Shown here: positions 39,817-49,312 of the stretch, piece by piece
Numbering within the stretch: position 1 is the stretch's first letter
Layout: every line of letters begins with the position of its first letter
From: Gammaproteobacteria bacterium
GTDB taxonomy: Bacteria; Pseudomonadota; Gammaproteobacteria; Nitrococcales; Nitrococcaceae
DNA length: 64,000 nucleotides
Reading direction: 5' to 3'
Assembly: GCA_030433275.1 (NCBI GenBank)
Contig: JAUILK010000005.1
Coordinates: forward strand, 55,334-119,333
Program-made: the position numbers and the translations under genes
The notes under the pieces: generated by a model
Seen by the model: the letters and a program-made list of their open reading frames with translations, nothing else
Database searches by the model: none
What the model was told of the DNA's origin: nothing

Positions 39817-41142
39817 TCATTTATAGCTCACCGCGCGGTTCGCGCTAGGCCGCAACACTTGCTCGGATGCCGGCTCGCCCCAGTGCACCAGCTCGGGCGT
39901 TGCGGTCGTGGGAAAGCGCGGCTCCCCAAGCACCGCATTGGCAATGACACCGGCGCGCCAGGCCATGAGGCTGAGCTGCGGTTCAGCGATGCCGTGGTTG
40001 TGTGTGCTCAAATTTTGCAAGTAGAGCCGGCCTGTGCCGGGGCCGGTCCAGCGGGCTTGGAAATGGGCGTCCACCTGCGGCCGCCCGTGGCTGTCACGCG
40101 CAATATGTTCGGCGATTGGGGCCAGGCAGGCGGGTAGCGCGCTGCGGTAGCCGGTACACAATATGAGTGCATCCACGTGTTGTTGTTCGCATACGCCGGT
40201 AAGACGGTTACGGGCGAACAAGCGGAACTGCCGGCCCGAGGGTTCCACTGAGAATACATCGCGGCCGGGGAGCAGATGCGCGCGCGCACCCTGCGCATCG
40301 AAATGGTGTCGACGATAGAGCACTTGGTAGAGCTCGCGTAGGGTTTGCGGTGAAATGCCGTCGCCGGCCAGATGCTGGAGGGCGAGTAGATGATTACGCT
40401 CGTTTTCCGGCAGGGCGTGGAAGGTCTCCACCCAGGCGGGTGTGAACAACTCGTTGGTAAAGGGTGTTTCATCCAGCGGTGCGAAATTCGTTCGGTTCGA
40501 CAGCCACAAGATTTCGCTGAGCTTTGAGTGCGTTTTGCCGAGGAGGTCCAGGATCACCTCCGCGCTGCTCTGCCCGCCGCCGACGACGGCGACCCGGTGC
40601 ACGTCGGTGGGGAGCGTACGTAACAGGTATTCGGAATTGTGATAGGCGCGCTCGCGCGGGAGCTGGGCCGCCCAGTCGGGGAGGACGGGCGCGCAGCCCG
40701 TAGCCACGCTCAATTGCCGAGCAGATACGCTGGTGGCGTCGAGATGAACTCGGAAACCTTCCGAGCAGAGGGTCACCTCGCGGACCGGCTGCCCGAAGGA
40801 CACCTGAGGCAGTCGTTCGGCCACCCAGCGCAGGTAGTCGGCGAACTCGCGCCGGTCGATGCTGGCAAAATCGGCCGCCAAGTGCTGATAGAACCGCCCA
40901 TGGGCCACCAGGTAAGCAAGGAACGAGTGCGGACTGGTCGGAGCCACTGCGGTGACCAAATCCTTGAGACAAGAAGTTTGTAGTTTGGCCTCGGGCAGCA
41001 GCATTCCCGGATGCCATTCAAATACAGCTTTGCGCTCAAAGAATCGAGCACGCAGCTTTGACTCGCCGTCGAGTAGGGCGGCGAGCGCCAAATTGAATGG
41101 GCCGGCGCCGATGCCAACGAGATCATGCGGCGTCTCAGTCAT
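39817..41142 (-). CDS. iucD: L-lysine N6-monooxygenase (aerobactin-type)
   Basis: IucD hydroxylates the side-chain amine of lysine with FAD and NADPH, the first committed step of aerobactin synthesis. The ATG at 41142 overlaps iucC by eight bases and gives 441 residues. The FAD motif is GIGAGPFNLALA, followed by LQTSCLKDLVT, the NADPH motif VVGGGQSSAEVILDLL and ATGCAPVLP. Ornithine hydroxylases are close relatives; lysine is preferred here because the gene order is iucABCD. A longer frame upstream runs into iucC. Confidence 0.9.
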   Translation of the reverse strand: MTETPHDLVGIGAGPFNLALAALLDGESKLRARFFERKAVFEWHPGMLLPEAKLQTSCLKDLVTAVAPTSPHSFLAYLVAHGRFYQHLAADFASIDRREFADYLRWVAERLPQVSFGQPVREVTLCSEGFRVHLDATSVSARQLSVATGCAPVLPDWAAQLPRERAYHNSEYLLRTLPTDVHRVAVVGGGQSSAEVILDLLGKTHSKLSEILWLSNRTNFAPLDETPFTNELFTPAWVETFHALPENERNHLLALQHLAGDGISPQTLRELYQVLYRRHHFDAQGARAHLLPGRDVFSVEPSGRQFRLFARNRLTGVCEQQHVDALILCTGYRSALPACLAPIAEHIARDSHGRPQVDAHFQARWTGPGTGRLYLQNLSTHNHGIAEPQLSLMAWRAGVIANAVLGEPRFPTTATPELVHWGEPASEQVLRPSANRAVSYK

Positions 41143-42916
41143 GGGGCGTCTCCAGGGCGGGAGTGGTATGAGCCACCGTGTGTAAGGGGTTGTCGAGCGG
41201 CGGTCCGAGCACCGGCAGCGGCCGCTCGGCGCGATCATCGTAACCAACGGCGATCAATGCCCGGTTGACGCACACGCGCGCCATGTGTGGGCGTAGCAAA
41301 TCATAGCGTTGGAATGCCGCTGCAAGTTCCGGATGTTGGGCCTGGTGCTCGCGTAGGACGCGGACGAGCGCGCCGTAGAAACGCTCTTCGCTGAGCAAAC
41401 CGCTCGCGGCCAAGGCATCGCCGACAAAGCGCAGGGCGGTGACCAAATGGCCCGTATAGAGGTCGTGCATCAGGTGCTCGGCCGGAAGGCGTTTGACCGC
41501 GCTGGCCGTGTTTGGGTCCAAGCCTTGGGTGGCCGCGTCTTCGGCGAGGCGCAGGTCGCCGTGGAAATCCTTGATTAGCGCGCCCGCTGGGAAGCTTTGC
41601 TGCAGGATCACAGCGACATTCTGACCGTGGGCGATGAAGCCCACGCCATGGGCGCAGAGCAGCTGATAGAGAGGTGCTGTTACGTTTCGAAACAGGGCGC
41701 TGATCCAGGTTTCTACCGAGCAGCCGGCTTCCCGGCACCAGTGGGCGAGTACAGGTGTGCCGTCGGTTTCGTATTCGGCTAGGGTGGCGAGCAGCACAGT
41801 GCGCTCGCCGGCGGCAAGATGAGCGGCTGGGGCCTCGCGCCAGGCGGCACCCAGGGTTTCGCAGAATCGGTAGGGGGCGCCGGCGAGCGATTCGTAAGCC
41901 GCGTGGCGCACATGCACGGCCGCCAACTCGCGCTGTACCCGCAGCCGTGGATACAGCGCCGGGTCATTGCGGCAGAGCGTGTCCAACCATGCAGACAGGC
42001 CTACTCCGGCTTTGATGGCTTCACCGGGGAGGCCGCGGTAGCAGGAGGTGTTGCGGATACTGAGCGGCAGTTTGATGCGCGCGCGCGCGGGAGCGCGCGC
42101 ATCCGCGAAAGTGCGCAGCGAGAGCAGGGGCCGCAGCGCCGGCCCGGCAGATCCCAGGGAGATGAGTTCGCCGCTGGCGAGCGCGTCCGCATATAAGGGC
42201 ACGACCCAACGTTGCCACTGCCATGGATGCACCGGCAGTAGGCGATGACGCTCTGGAGCCGCGCCAGTGGCGCTGGCCCGGCGGGTCAGCTCGCTCCAAT
42301 CGCACTCGTCCAGCCAGTCATACGGCAAGCCCCAGTCATCGACCCGATTACCGGGTGCCTCACTTGCGAGGGCGCGCGTCACGGCGACCCAGTGCAGCTG
42401 TATGGCTTTCCCCGCTTCCGGGGAGAGGTGAGCGAGTTCGTCGAGCCCCCAGCCGATGCGTCCCTTGGAGGCCACGAGCTTGGGATGTCCGAGGAGCAAG
42501 ACTTGTTGCTCGATGTCATCGAGTTCGGCGAGGCGAATTCCGGCGCGACGAGTGTCGATTTGCAGGTCCGCGAGCAAGGTGTGTTGCAGTTCCTGCAGCC
42601 AGTTGCCGGTAGTGGCACCGTCGAGGTTCAAGGCCGTGGCAAGATCGGTCATCAACACCGTTACACGCATAGGCCCGGCGGCTGGTTGCCGCGCCACACT
42701 CGCCGGGTCGATGCGTAATTGCCCCCAAAGCCCACGAGCGGCCGTGAAACGGTAGCTGACCGCGCCGAGTTGGATATTGTGATAGCCACCGGAGGCGGCC
42801 GCGTCCAAGAGTCCTTCGTAGGTGAACTCGGCAAGCATACGCGCCACCAAACGCCGGTTGATGCATTCCCAGCGTTGCGGGGTGAGACTGTCGAGCGGGA
42901 AGTCGCCGGGCTTCAC
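41135..42916 (-). CDS. iucC: NRPS-independent siderophore synthetase, IucC-like
   Basis: IucC joins the second N6-acetyl-N6-hydroxylysine to the citrate monoamide to finish aerobactin. The GTG at 42916 overlaps the iucB stop (GTGA) and gives 593 residues; the frame extends further but into iucB. Family motifs are GHPKLVASKGRIGW, LLPVHPWQWQRWV, SIRNTSCYRG, GVGFIAHGQNVAVIL and the FhuF-like C-terminal domain. It belongs to the IucA/IucC synthetase family; type C versus type A rests on order and length. Confidence 0.9.
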   Translation of the reverse strand: MKPGDFPLDSLTPQRWECINRRLVARMLAEFTYEGLLDAAASGGYHNIQLGAVSYRFTAARGLWGQLRIDPASVARQPAAGPMRVTVLMTDLATALNLDGATTGNWLQELQHTLLADLQIDTRRAGIRLAELDDIEQQVLLLGHPKLVASKGRIGWGLDELAHLSPEAGKAIQLHWVAVTRALASEAPGNRVDDWGLPYDWLDECDWSELTRRASATGAAPERHRLLPVHPWQWQRWVVPLYADALASGELISLGSAGPALRPLLSLRTFADARAPARARIKLPLSIRNTSCYRGLPGEAIKAGVGLSAWLDTLCRNDPALYPRLRVQRELAAVHVRHAAYESLAGAPYRFCETLGAAWREAPAAHLAAGERTVLLATLAEYETDGTPVLAHWCREAGCSVETWISALFRNVTAPLYQLLCAHGVGFIAHGQNVAVILQQSFPAGALIKDFHGDLRLAEDAATQGLDPNTASAVKRLPAEHLMHDLYTGHLVTALRFVGDALAASGLLSEERFYGALVRVLREHQAQHPELAAAFQRYDLLRPHMARVCVNRALIAVGYDDRAERPLPVLGPPLDNPLHTVAHTTPALETPHD

Positions 42917-43908
42917 AGTCCGCCCTCGGCGAAAAACCGCCGACGCTCGCAGCGCATCAGCCAGGCTCGCTTGTGGGGAAAGTCGAAAGCAAAATCGACG
43001 CTGCATCCCAATGGCATGAGCGCCTTGACCAGTTTGCTGTTGTCGACGCGCGGCTCGCCGACCACCCGCTGAGTGCGCGGATCGTCGAGGAAAAGGTAGT
43101 GGAATAAGGCACGTGCCCAGGCGTGGGTGCGGGTGCGCCCGAGATGGCGTCGGCTGCCAACCAAGCCGTGCCAGCCGCGGTCCCAGGGCTGGGCGTCGTA
43201 ATAGGGACCGAGGCGATCTTCCAGGGTCCAGTAGGGCTCGAAGTAACCAAAAGGCTCACCGTCCATCAAGGCGATCAGGCCGAAGGTATGGGCGGTTGCG
43301 GCAAGTTCTAGAAGGTAGTCGTGGAGCGCCGCCTCGCTCCAGGCCTTCTCCCAGTAGTAAGCCACGCGGGGCTGGTTCATCCAGGCGTGGAACTGCGGCA
43401 AGTCGGTGTCCGGTTCGATTACCCGGAAGCTGATTTGTGCACCAAGTACAGGGTCGTGGCGTTGGTATACTGTGCCCAGCGGCTGCGCCGGGCGGGGTGG
43501 GTGAGTCGTCTCATCGCCCGGCAGCGGCGGTAGCGGTGGGTGGACCCCAGCAGCATGCCAAAGCCAAGGTAATTGGAAGAAGCCGGCGCGCGGGCACAGG
43601 GTCGGAGCCTCCAGCCGGGAGATGAAACCGGCGGCGTGCAACGCGCTGGGTTCATCGCCACGTAGATGCAATGTTGTGGCATCCGGATGATCGCAGAAGA
43701 TCGCCGAGAGCAGTGCGGCCGATAGCCGATGCGGTGCCGTGGCCAGATGGACCTCCCAACCGGTTGCGCTGCGGTGCACCCGCGCCTCGGCTTGGTCGAG
43801 GTGGTAGCGTGTGATTCCTCCAGACTCGCGGCGCCGTACCCACGGTGTCGGATCCAGATCATGGCTGGCCGGTACATTGGATGTCACTGTGGCGGCGCCT
43901 ATGGTCAT
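42913..43908 (-). CDS. iucB: N6-hydroxylysine O-acetyltransferase (GNAT family)
   Basis: IucB acetylates N6-hydroxylysine to the hydroxamate using acetyl-CoA. The ATG at 43908 overlaps the iucA stop (ATGA) and gives 331 residues, near the 315 of E. coli IucB and well above the roughly 200 of RhbD-type enzymes. The C-terminal half is the GNAT-like domain, with HAWMNQPRVAYYWEKAWS, EPFGYFEPYW and RVVGEPRVDNSKLVKAL typical of siderophore acetyltransferases. The N-terminal 150 residues are less conserved. Confidence 0.9.
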   Translation of the reverse strand: MTIGAATVTSNVPASHDLDPTPWVRRRESGGITRYHLDQAEARVHRSATGWEVHLATAPHRLSAALLSAIFCDHPDATTLHLRGDEPSALHAAGFISRLEAPTLCPRAGFFQLPWLWHAAGVHPPLPPLPGDETTHPPRPAQPLGTVYQRHDPVLGAQISFRVIEPDTDLPQFHAWMNQPRVAYYWEKAWSEAALHDYLLELAATAHTFGLIALMDGEPFGYFEPYWTLEDRLGPYYDAQPWDRGWHGLVGSRRHLGRTRTHAWARALFHYLFLDDPRTQRVVGEPRVDNSKLVKALMPLGCSVDFAFDFPHKRAWLMRCERRRFFAEGGL

Positions 43909-45653
43909 GCGGCAGTCTCCTCGTTGAGGGGGTTGGGGAAATCGTAGTAGCGCACCAGGCGATGGGCGCCTGCGGCGGCTTCGTCGAAGCGGGTCAAGCA
44001 GGCGAGAAAATTGCCCTTCGACCAAAGCGTTGGAGCGGTGAGCAAGTGATCGAGCACGGCCGGGCAGACCGTTGGTGTGCGTGTCAAAGTGTGTAGCCGC
44101 TGTCGTAAGTCATTCAGTAAAGTGGTTTCCGGAATGAGCCCAGCCTCGCCAAGGGCGCCGATCACCGCAAATACGTTATTCACGAATAAGTAATAGCCGA
44201 ACAAACCCGCCGCGGTATCTGGGGCGAGCAGGTTGCCGGTCTCCGTAGCAAACCTTGGCCACGTTGCGGTGAGCATTTCGGCATGCCGCTGGTTGTAGCC
44301 GGTGCCCTGACAATCGCGGTAATAGGCGCCGACCGGTAGACCGGTCTGCAGGTGCAGCAAAGTATTCTGCTGATGGGCGCTGAATAGCAGTCCCTGTTGC
44401 CCTGCGATTTGAATCAGAGGCACCACTAAAATGTCCACGAATTTTGCAAACCAGAGGCGGGCGGCTTGCTTGAGAGGAATGGCGCAGGCGGTGGCGAACT
44501 CGGTTACGTACTGAGCGAGTCGGGGTGGACCATCGGGAGTAACATCGGGCTCACACAAGCTAGCGAGCAGGACCACGTCCGCGCCGCGATCGCCATGGAA
44601 GGGGTTCTCGCGCAGCACTGCGAAGCTCTCAGCCAGCGGGGCGCCGCTGCCGTCGTCGAGCGCGAGCGCGCTCGGTTCACCGATGATGTTTAACGTCGGG
44701 GCTATGTCCGAGAGTTGCTCGCGTAACCCGGCGTCGAGCAGAGCGTGGACGGAGAATCCGCGTGCGACCTCGCTCGGTGTCAGCACGCGCTCGGAGTTGG
44801 TCAGCCGGGCCGAGAGCGAGAATTTGAGCATCCACGGCGCCTTACGTCGGTAGAGTGTGCGCACCGAGGAGGTGGCGGCCCATGGGGCTCCTGCCTCGCC
44901 GCACGCACGTAACTGGTCACTTGCGAGAAGGGCTTGCAGGCGTGGGTGAGTGAGTAGCCGTCGGGCTTGCCACGGATGCGCCGGCAATAGGGTCCAGCCA
45001 CTGGGAACCCGTTCCATCAGTCGAGCCAAGCTTGGATCACTTGCTATCAGTGCGGTCGCGGCGGCCTGCGGGTTCTGCCCAGGTGCTGCACTTTGCCAGA
45101 GTGCGGTCGGTGCCACGGCGAACCAATACAAGGGAAATCGACCGCCGAACTCGGGAGCATAGCGTTGGTGATCCGCTGCACTGAAGCCGACTCGTGCCCG
45201 TGGAGCGGGATGAACGGCATGGCCGGCGAATAGCTGCTGCTCGCTTGCGAGAAAGTCTCTATCGAACGCCTGGTATCCGTGGGCGAGGGCGGCCTCCAGA
45301 GTGGTAGCACTGGCGCCGACGTCGGTGCAAAAACGTTCTGCGGCTACTGGTAGAGTGTCTGCGAACGCCGGAGTCCGACATACGAGAGCGGCCAGAGCGT
45401 TGATATCCAGGGCCCGCCCCGTTTCATCGCGCGGCATACCTAGCGCGTGTCGGCCCACTCGGGACCAGTAAACGATTGGCACGGTTATCCGCTCACCGTC
45501 ACCGAGGATGAGCTGCAGCGTCGCACCGTCGGGCGCTGTTCTCCACTGTTTGAACTCCCGTAACAGCGCATTGAGAAAGCCGCGCCGGGCAATGGCATCG
45601 GCAAGGCAATGGTGAGCGGTGCGGGCGGGGCGCGTGACGTTAGCGGTAAACAT
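43905..45653 (-). CDS. iucA: NRPS-independent siderophore synthetase, IucA-like
   Basis: IucA couples citrate with the first N6-acetyl-N6-hydroxylysine. The 582-residue protein has the family motifs LPAHPWQARRLL, the ATP region TSSVRTLYRRKAPWMLKFSL, LVVPLIQIAGQQGLLFSAHQQ and the C-terminal FhuF-like region. It starts the iucABCD set; the 119-base gap after the MFS gene holds a palindrome (45709-45720) that could mark a second promoter. Confidence 0.9.
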   Translation of the reverse strand: MFTANVTRPARTAHHCLADAIARRGFLNALLREFKQWRTAPDGATLQLILGDGERITVPIVYWSRVGRHALGMPRDETGRALDINALAALVCRTPAFADTLPVAAERFCTDVGASATTLEAALAHGYQAFDRDFLASEQQLFAGHAVHPAPRARVGFSAADHQRYAPEFGGRFPLYWFAVAPTALWQSAAPGQNPQAAATALIASDPSLARLMERVPSGWTLLPAHPWQARRLLTHPRLQALLASDQLRACGEAGAPWAATSSVRTLYRRKAPWMLKFSLSARLTNSERVLTPSEVARGFSVHALLDAGLREQLSDIAPTLNIIGEPSALALDDGSGAPLAESFAVLRENPFHGDRGADVVLLASLCEPDVTPDGPPRLAQYVTEFATACAIPLKQAARLWFAKFVDILVVPLIQIAGQQGLLFSAHQQNTLLHLQTGLPVGAYYRDCQGTGYNQRHAEMLTATWPRFATETGNLLAPDTAAGLFGYYLFVNNVFAVIGALGEAGLIPETTLLNDLRQRLHTLTRTPTVCPAVLDHLLTAPTLWSKGNFLACLTRFDEAAAGAHRLVRYYDFPNPLNEETAA

Positions 45654-45708
45654 GGCCTGTCAGATCTTATGAGTATGGGTAGCGAAAGTAATACAAATAA
45701 TTCGTACT

Positions 45709-45720
45709 TACAATATTGTA
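45709..45720. promoter_or_regulatory. 12-base palindrome upstream of iucA
   Basis: TACAATATTGTA is a perfect 12-base palindrome 55 bases before the iucA ATG, in a local AT-rich patch between shiF and iucA. It may be an operator. It is not a good Fur match, and AT-rich palindromes occur by chance. Confidence 0.3.
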
Positions 45721-45772
45721 TTGATCAGACAGTGTGGATCTGTCGCCGGACTCTGCTTTGTGCCAAAGCGGT

Positions 45773-46972
45773 TCAAACGCTGCTTGCCAGCGTTCGCCGT
45801 AAATCGATGCCACTTGGAATCACACTGAGTGCGAGTGCCGCGGCGACGGTGAGCGGCAACTGGGGGGCCAGCTCGAACAAGGGGCCGGCGGCCGTTACGC
45901 CTAGCAGGTGTCCGATGATGCGAGCCGTGTAGAGATCGGCGCTGGCGGATGCCTGCATTTGCGAATTTCGGCCGGCGGCGGCGCCTGCGGCTAAGGCCGG
46001 TAGCAGGAGGGCAAAGGCAATCGCCATGAGTGCCAATCCGACTGGCAGGGCTGACGGGTAGCCGGCAGCGAGGCTCGCACCCAAAGCCATGCCGAGCGGG
46101 GCCCACATGAGCAATAAGCTGGGCTCGGGACGCTGGTGGAGACTAATTAGTTGGGTCAATACCATGCAGGCGGCGACACCTGCGAGGAGCAGTGCCGTGT
46201 AAGCCGGTGCATGATCGAGGGTAATCCCCCATGCGACGGAGAGGTAGGGACCGATGATGAATTCCGCAAGGCCTAGGCTCATGTGAGCAAATGCGGCTGG
46301 CAGAACGATCTTAGTCTCGGGTAGACGACGAAGGGGGGGGCGGGCCATCACAGCCGGTTCCAGCGCGTGTTCACGGGGTAGGAGCCATTGGGCGGCGAGC
46401 GGCAGGGCGACCAGCAAGACGAGCACCGCTTCAGGCCAAAGCGTCGCTAGGCCGGCCGTCAATAGGGGGACGAACACGCGGCCGGTGTTTATCGTTGCGC
46501 TCATGCGAGTCAGTGCGGCATGTCGGGTGGGCGTTGGATGTTCGCTCACTAGCCAGGCTTGTACGATAGGGAATACGCCTGATGCGCTGAGCGCGTAGGT
46601 AAGGCGTGCGGCGAAGAGTGCGGCCGCCAGTGCCGGTGCCTCGAGTAACCGTTGTGAGCCGGCGAGCAGCGCGGCGATAAACAGTGTCTGACTGACGGTT
46701 GCGGTAAGCAGAAGCCGTGTTAAAAGTCGGCGGCGTTGCCCTGTCGTGGCCCGCCGCGGCCAGGCATGACCTCCTACGAGAAACCCGAGGGTGGCAAGCC
46801 CTAGTACTGGACTCAGCTGCCCGATCTCCAGCTTGCTCACACTGAGGATGGTGGGCAGAGCGATGATCAGCAGGCTTTGTGTCGCTCCGGTGCAAGCAGC
46901 AGGGAGGGCCAGGGTGATAGGCGAGACGGCGCGCTGGATCATTGGGCTTGCTGCCGACCCGAGTTCAAACAC
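45773..46972 (-). CDS. MFS transporter, ShiF-like siderophore exporter
   Basis: A 12-span major facilitator protein of 399 residues, with the loop VGGHAWPRRATTGQRRRLLTR after span 2 in place of a strict MFS motif. It is the first gene of the iucABCD transcription unit, as shiF is on pColV-type aerobactin plasmids. Export of the finished siderophore is the likely role. Membership of the ShiF group is inferred from position and size. Confidence 0.82.
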   Translation of the reverse strand: MFELGSAASPMIQRAVSPITLALPAACTGATQSLLIIALPTILSVSKLEIGQLSPVLGLATLGFLVGGHAWPRRATTGQRRRLLTRLLLTATVSQTLFIAALLAGSQRLLEAPALAAALFAARLTYALSASGVFPIVQAWLVSEHPTPTRHAALTRMSATINTGRVFVPLLTAGLATLWPEAVLVLLVALPLAAQWLLPREHALEPAVMARPPLRRLPETKIVLPAAFAHMSLGLAEFIIGPYLSVAWGITLDHAPAYTALLLAGVAACMVLTQLISLHQRPEPSLLLMWAPLGMALGASLAAGYPSALPVGLALMAIAFALLLPALAAGAAAGRNSQMQASASADLYTARIIGHLLGVTAAGPLFELAPQLPLTVAAALALSVIPSGIDLRRTLASSV

Positions 46973-47476
46973 TCGGGTGCGGCCGATGGATCGCCGAGCT
47001 TTGCCGGTTTCGGCTGCCAGGCACTTCCATCTTGTCGGGTGTGGTGATTTCGGTTTGCACTTGCATCCTGCAGCAAGTCGGAAACTATGAAGTCTAATAT
47101 TAACAACATATCAAACACAAATGATTATTATTAGATGTTTGTTGAGTTAACTGACAGCTGCACATGTGCGCCCTGGCCGCATGGTGGCGACATTCGAGAG
47201 CCCTAAGCCTATTGCCTGGATGGTATTGCAACGCTACGGTGTAAAATTCGGCAAGCGGCTGGACCGAGAGGAGTGCGTCCTTGGGCGGGAACGGTTCATG
47301 TCCGCCGTTGGCGGAGATGCGTGGCGAGGGCTGCCTTCTGTTAGCCGTGCGCTCGGCGGATATTTACACGTAATTCAGTCGACGGATTGGCATCTTGCCG
47401 ATAGAACTGTGCCGAGTGGGGATTTCCAGCGCAAGGCCATCAGGCCTGGCAACGGGAGAGAAAGCGAGGGCCCGCC
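46973..47476. other. Divergent regulatory region between shiF-like gene and sppA
   Basis: About 500 bases with no convincing gene. The left half holds the Fur-box candidate at 47117-47135. A 115-codon frame at 47166-47513 runs into sppA and has no recognised domain, so I did not call it. Confidence 0.5.
47117..47135 (-). promoter_or_regulatory. Candidate Fur box before the aerobactin-like operon
   Basis: On the - strand the 19-mer TCTAATAATAATCATTTGT matches the Fur consensus GATAATGATAATCATTATC at 13 of 19 positions, including the nine-base core ATAATCATT. It lies about 145 bases before the shiF-like start, in an AT-rich block. The exact promoter elements are not clear. Confidence 0.5.
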
Positions 47477-49312
47477 ATGGTTAAGCGAATTTTTACCGCT
47501 CTTTGGTACCTAATCGTTGTGTTGTGGCGTGCCGTGATCGCGCTGTTCGTATTGTTGTCCCTAGCGCTCCTATTCTTCGCCATCAAAGGTCCGCCGACGC
47601 CTCATGTGGGCGACAGCGTTGCATTGGTTTGGGCGCCGCGGGGTAGCGTGGTGGAGCACAGCGAGTTCGAGCCGGGTGCGCTACTTAGGCAGTTCGTGGA
47701 AGAGAAGCCGCAACAAGCTCCACTGCGCGACCTGATAACTGTGTTGCGGCGCGGGGCGAGTGATTCGCGAATCACTTTGGCCGTGTTGCAGCTCGATGAA
47801 TTGCGCCAGGCGGGTATGGCTCAGCTGCAAGAACTGGGCGGCGCAATACGCGATTTTCGGGCCAGCGGTAAGAAGGTGATCGCCTATGGCCAGTCCTACA
47901 ACCAGCTCCAATATTACTTGGCCGCTTTGGCGGACAAGGTTTATCTGGATCCGCTGGGTGCGGTGTTGCTGCAAGGGTTTGGGGTCTATCAGCATTACTT
48001 TAAGGATGCTCTGGACGAGCTGGGTGTGAAGGTTCATGTGTTCCGCGTGGGCCAGTACAAGGCCGCAGTAGAACCGTTTATGCGTAATAATATGTCAACG
48101 CAAGCTCGCCGGGAGAATCGGATCTGGTTGCATACGCTGTGGGATGTCTACAAGGCCGATGTGGCCCATTCGCGTGCTTTACCCGCGAGTGCGCTCGATC
48201 GCTACATCGATAATTTGCCTGCCGAATTGGCGGCGCACGATGGCGACACGGCGGCCTTAGCGCGTTCGGCCGGATTGGTCGATAAGCTGGTCACTCCGGC
48301 CGAACTGCGGGCCGAGTTAGCGAGTGTCGTGGGAGAGGATCCGCAAACCGGCGGTTTTCGGCAGATCAATAGCCTGGATTATCTGCGGGCGAGCGGCGGG
48401 TTGCAGGCGAACGATCAGCCCGGGAAAGTGGGTTTGATCATAATGGAAGGCCTTATCGCCGATGGCGAGAGCCAGCCCGGAATCGTGGGGGGAGACACCA
48501 TCGCCCAGCAGATTCGTGACGCGCGCCGGGATAGCAGTATTGCCGCCTTGGTCCTGCGTGTGAACAGCCCGGGCGGGAGCGCAACCGCAAGCGAGGCGGT
48601 TCGACGTGAAGTGGCGGCGACCCGCCAAGCTGGCAAGCCGGTGGTGGTATCCATGTCGGCGGTAGCCGCTTCGGGTGGATACTGGGCGGCGATGAATGCC
48701 AATCAAATTTGGGCTCAAGCCAGCACATTGACCGGTTCCATCGGTATCTTCGGCTTGCTTCCCAATGTTCAGACCACCCTGGAAAAGCTGGGTATCCACA
48801 CCGACGGTGTGGGCACCCACTCCCTTACCGGCGCGCTTCGAGCGGACCGACCGTTGAGTCCGGAGAGTGCGCGCCTAGTGCAGTTGGTCATCGAGCAAGG
48901 CTATCAGCGGTTTATCCACCGTGTTGCTCAGGCGCGTGGCATGAGTGTGGAGGCTGTTGATCGCATCGCTCAGGGTCGGGTGTGGAGTGGTCGAGACGCC
49001 AAGCGTTTGGGCCTCGTGGACCATTTAGGGGGATTGCACCCGGCGGCAGAGGCGGCCGCCGCGCTTTCGGGACTTCCAAAGAACCGGTTTATGCTCGTGC
49101 CCGTGCCGGCAACCCAGAGTCTTCGTGAGCGCATGCTGCAGCATTTCGTCGCGCTGGTCCAACAACTCGATACCAAACAGCGACCCATTCCGGATTGGCT
49201 TGAGTGGTTAGTGCTGCGGCCCAATGAAACGCGGCCACTCGCTTGGTTGCGGGACCCCCAAGCCATTTACGCTTATTGTCCCTGTTGGCTGGATTTGGGG
49301 GAGAGTGGGTAA
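47477..49312 (+). CDS. sppA: Signal peptide peptidase SppA, 67K type
   Basis: SppA degrades cleaved signal peptides in the inner membrane. The 611-residue protein has one N-terminal membrane span (about residues 11-36) and two tandem S49 domains. The catalytic dyad is Lys195 (RVGQYKAAVEPF) in the first domain and Ser399 (VAASGGYW) in the second, as in E. coli. NSPGGSATASE is the oxyanion region. It is full length and stands alone. Confidence 0.95.
   Translation: MVKRIFTALWYLIVVLWRAVIALFVLLSLALLFFAIKGPPTPHVGDSVALVWAPRGSVVEHSEFEPGALLRQFVEEKPQQAPLRDLITVLRRGASDSRITLAVLQLDELRQAGMAQLQELGGAIRDFRASGKKVIAYGQSYNQLQYYLAALADKVYLDPLGAVLLQGFGVYQHYFKDALDELGVKVHVFRVGQYKAAVEPFMRNNMSTQARRENRIWLHTLWDVYKADVAHSRALPASALDRYIDNLPAELAAHDGDTAALARSAGLVDKLVTPAELRAELASVVGEDPQTGGFRQINSLDYLRASGGLQANDQPGKVGLIIMEGLIADGESQPGIVGGDTIAQQIRDARRDSSIAALVLRVNSPGGSATASEAVRREVAATRQAGKPVVVSMSAVAASGGYWAAMNANQIWAQASTLTGSIGIFGLLPNVQTTLEKLGIHTDGVGTHSLTGALRADRPLSPESARLVQLVIEQGYQRFIHRVAQARGMSVEAVDRIAQGRVWSGRDAKRLGLVDHLGGLHPAAEAAAALSGLPKNRFMLVPVPATQSLRERMLQHFVALVQQLDTKQRPIPDWLEWLVLRPNETRPLAWLRDPQAIYAYCPCWLDLGESG

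Noticed and set aside
39817..46972. Rhizobactin or schizokinen operon
   Set aside because: No diaminobutyrate aminotransferase or decarboxylase genes are present, and the acetyltransferase is the long IucB type in aerobactin gene order.
47166..47513. 115-codon + strand frame before sppA
   Set aside because: It overlaps the sppA start, lacks a domain and lies in a regulatory gap.
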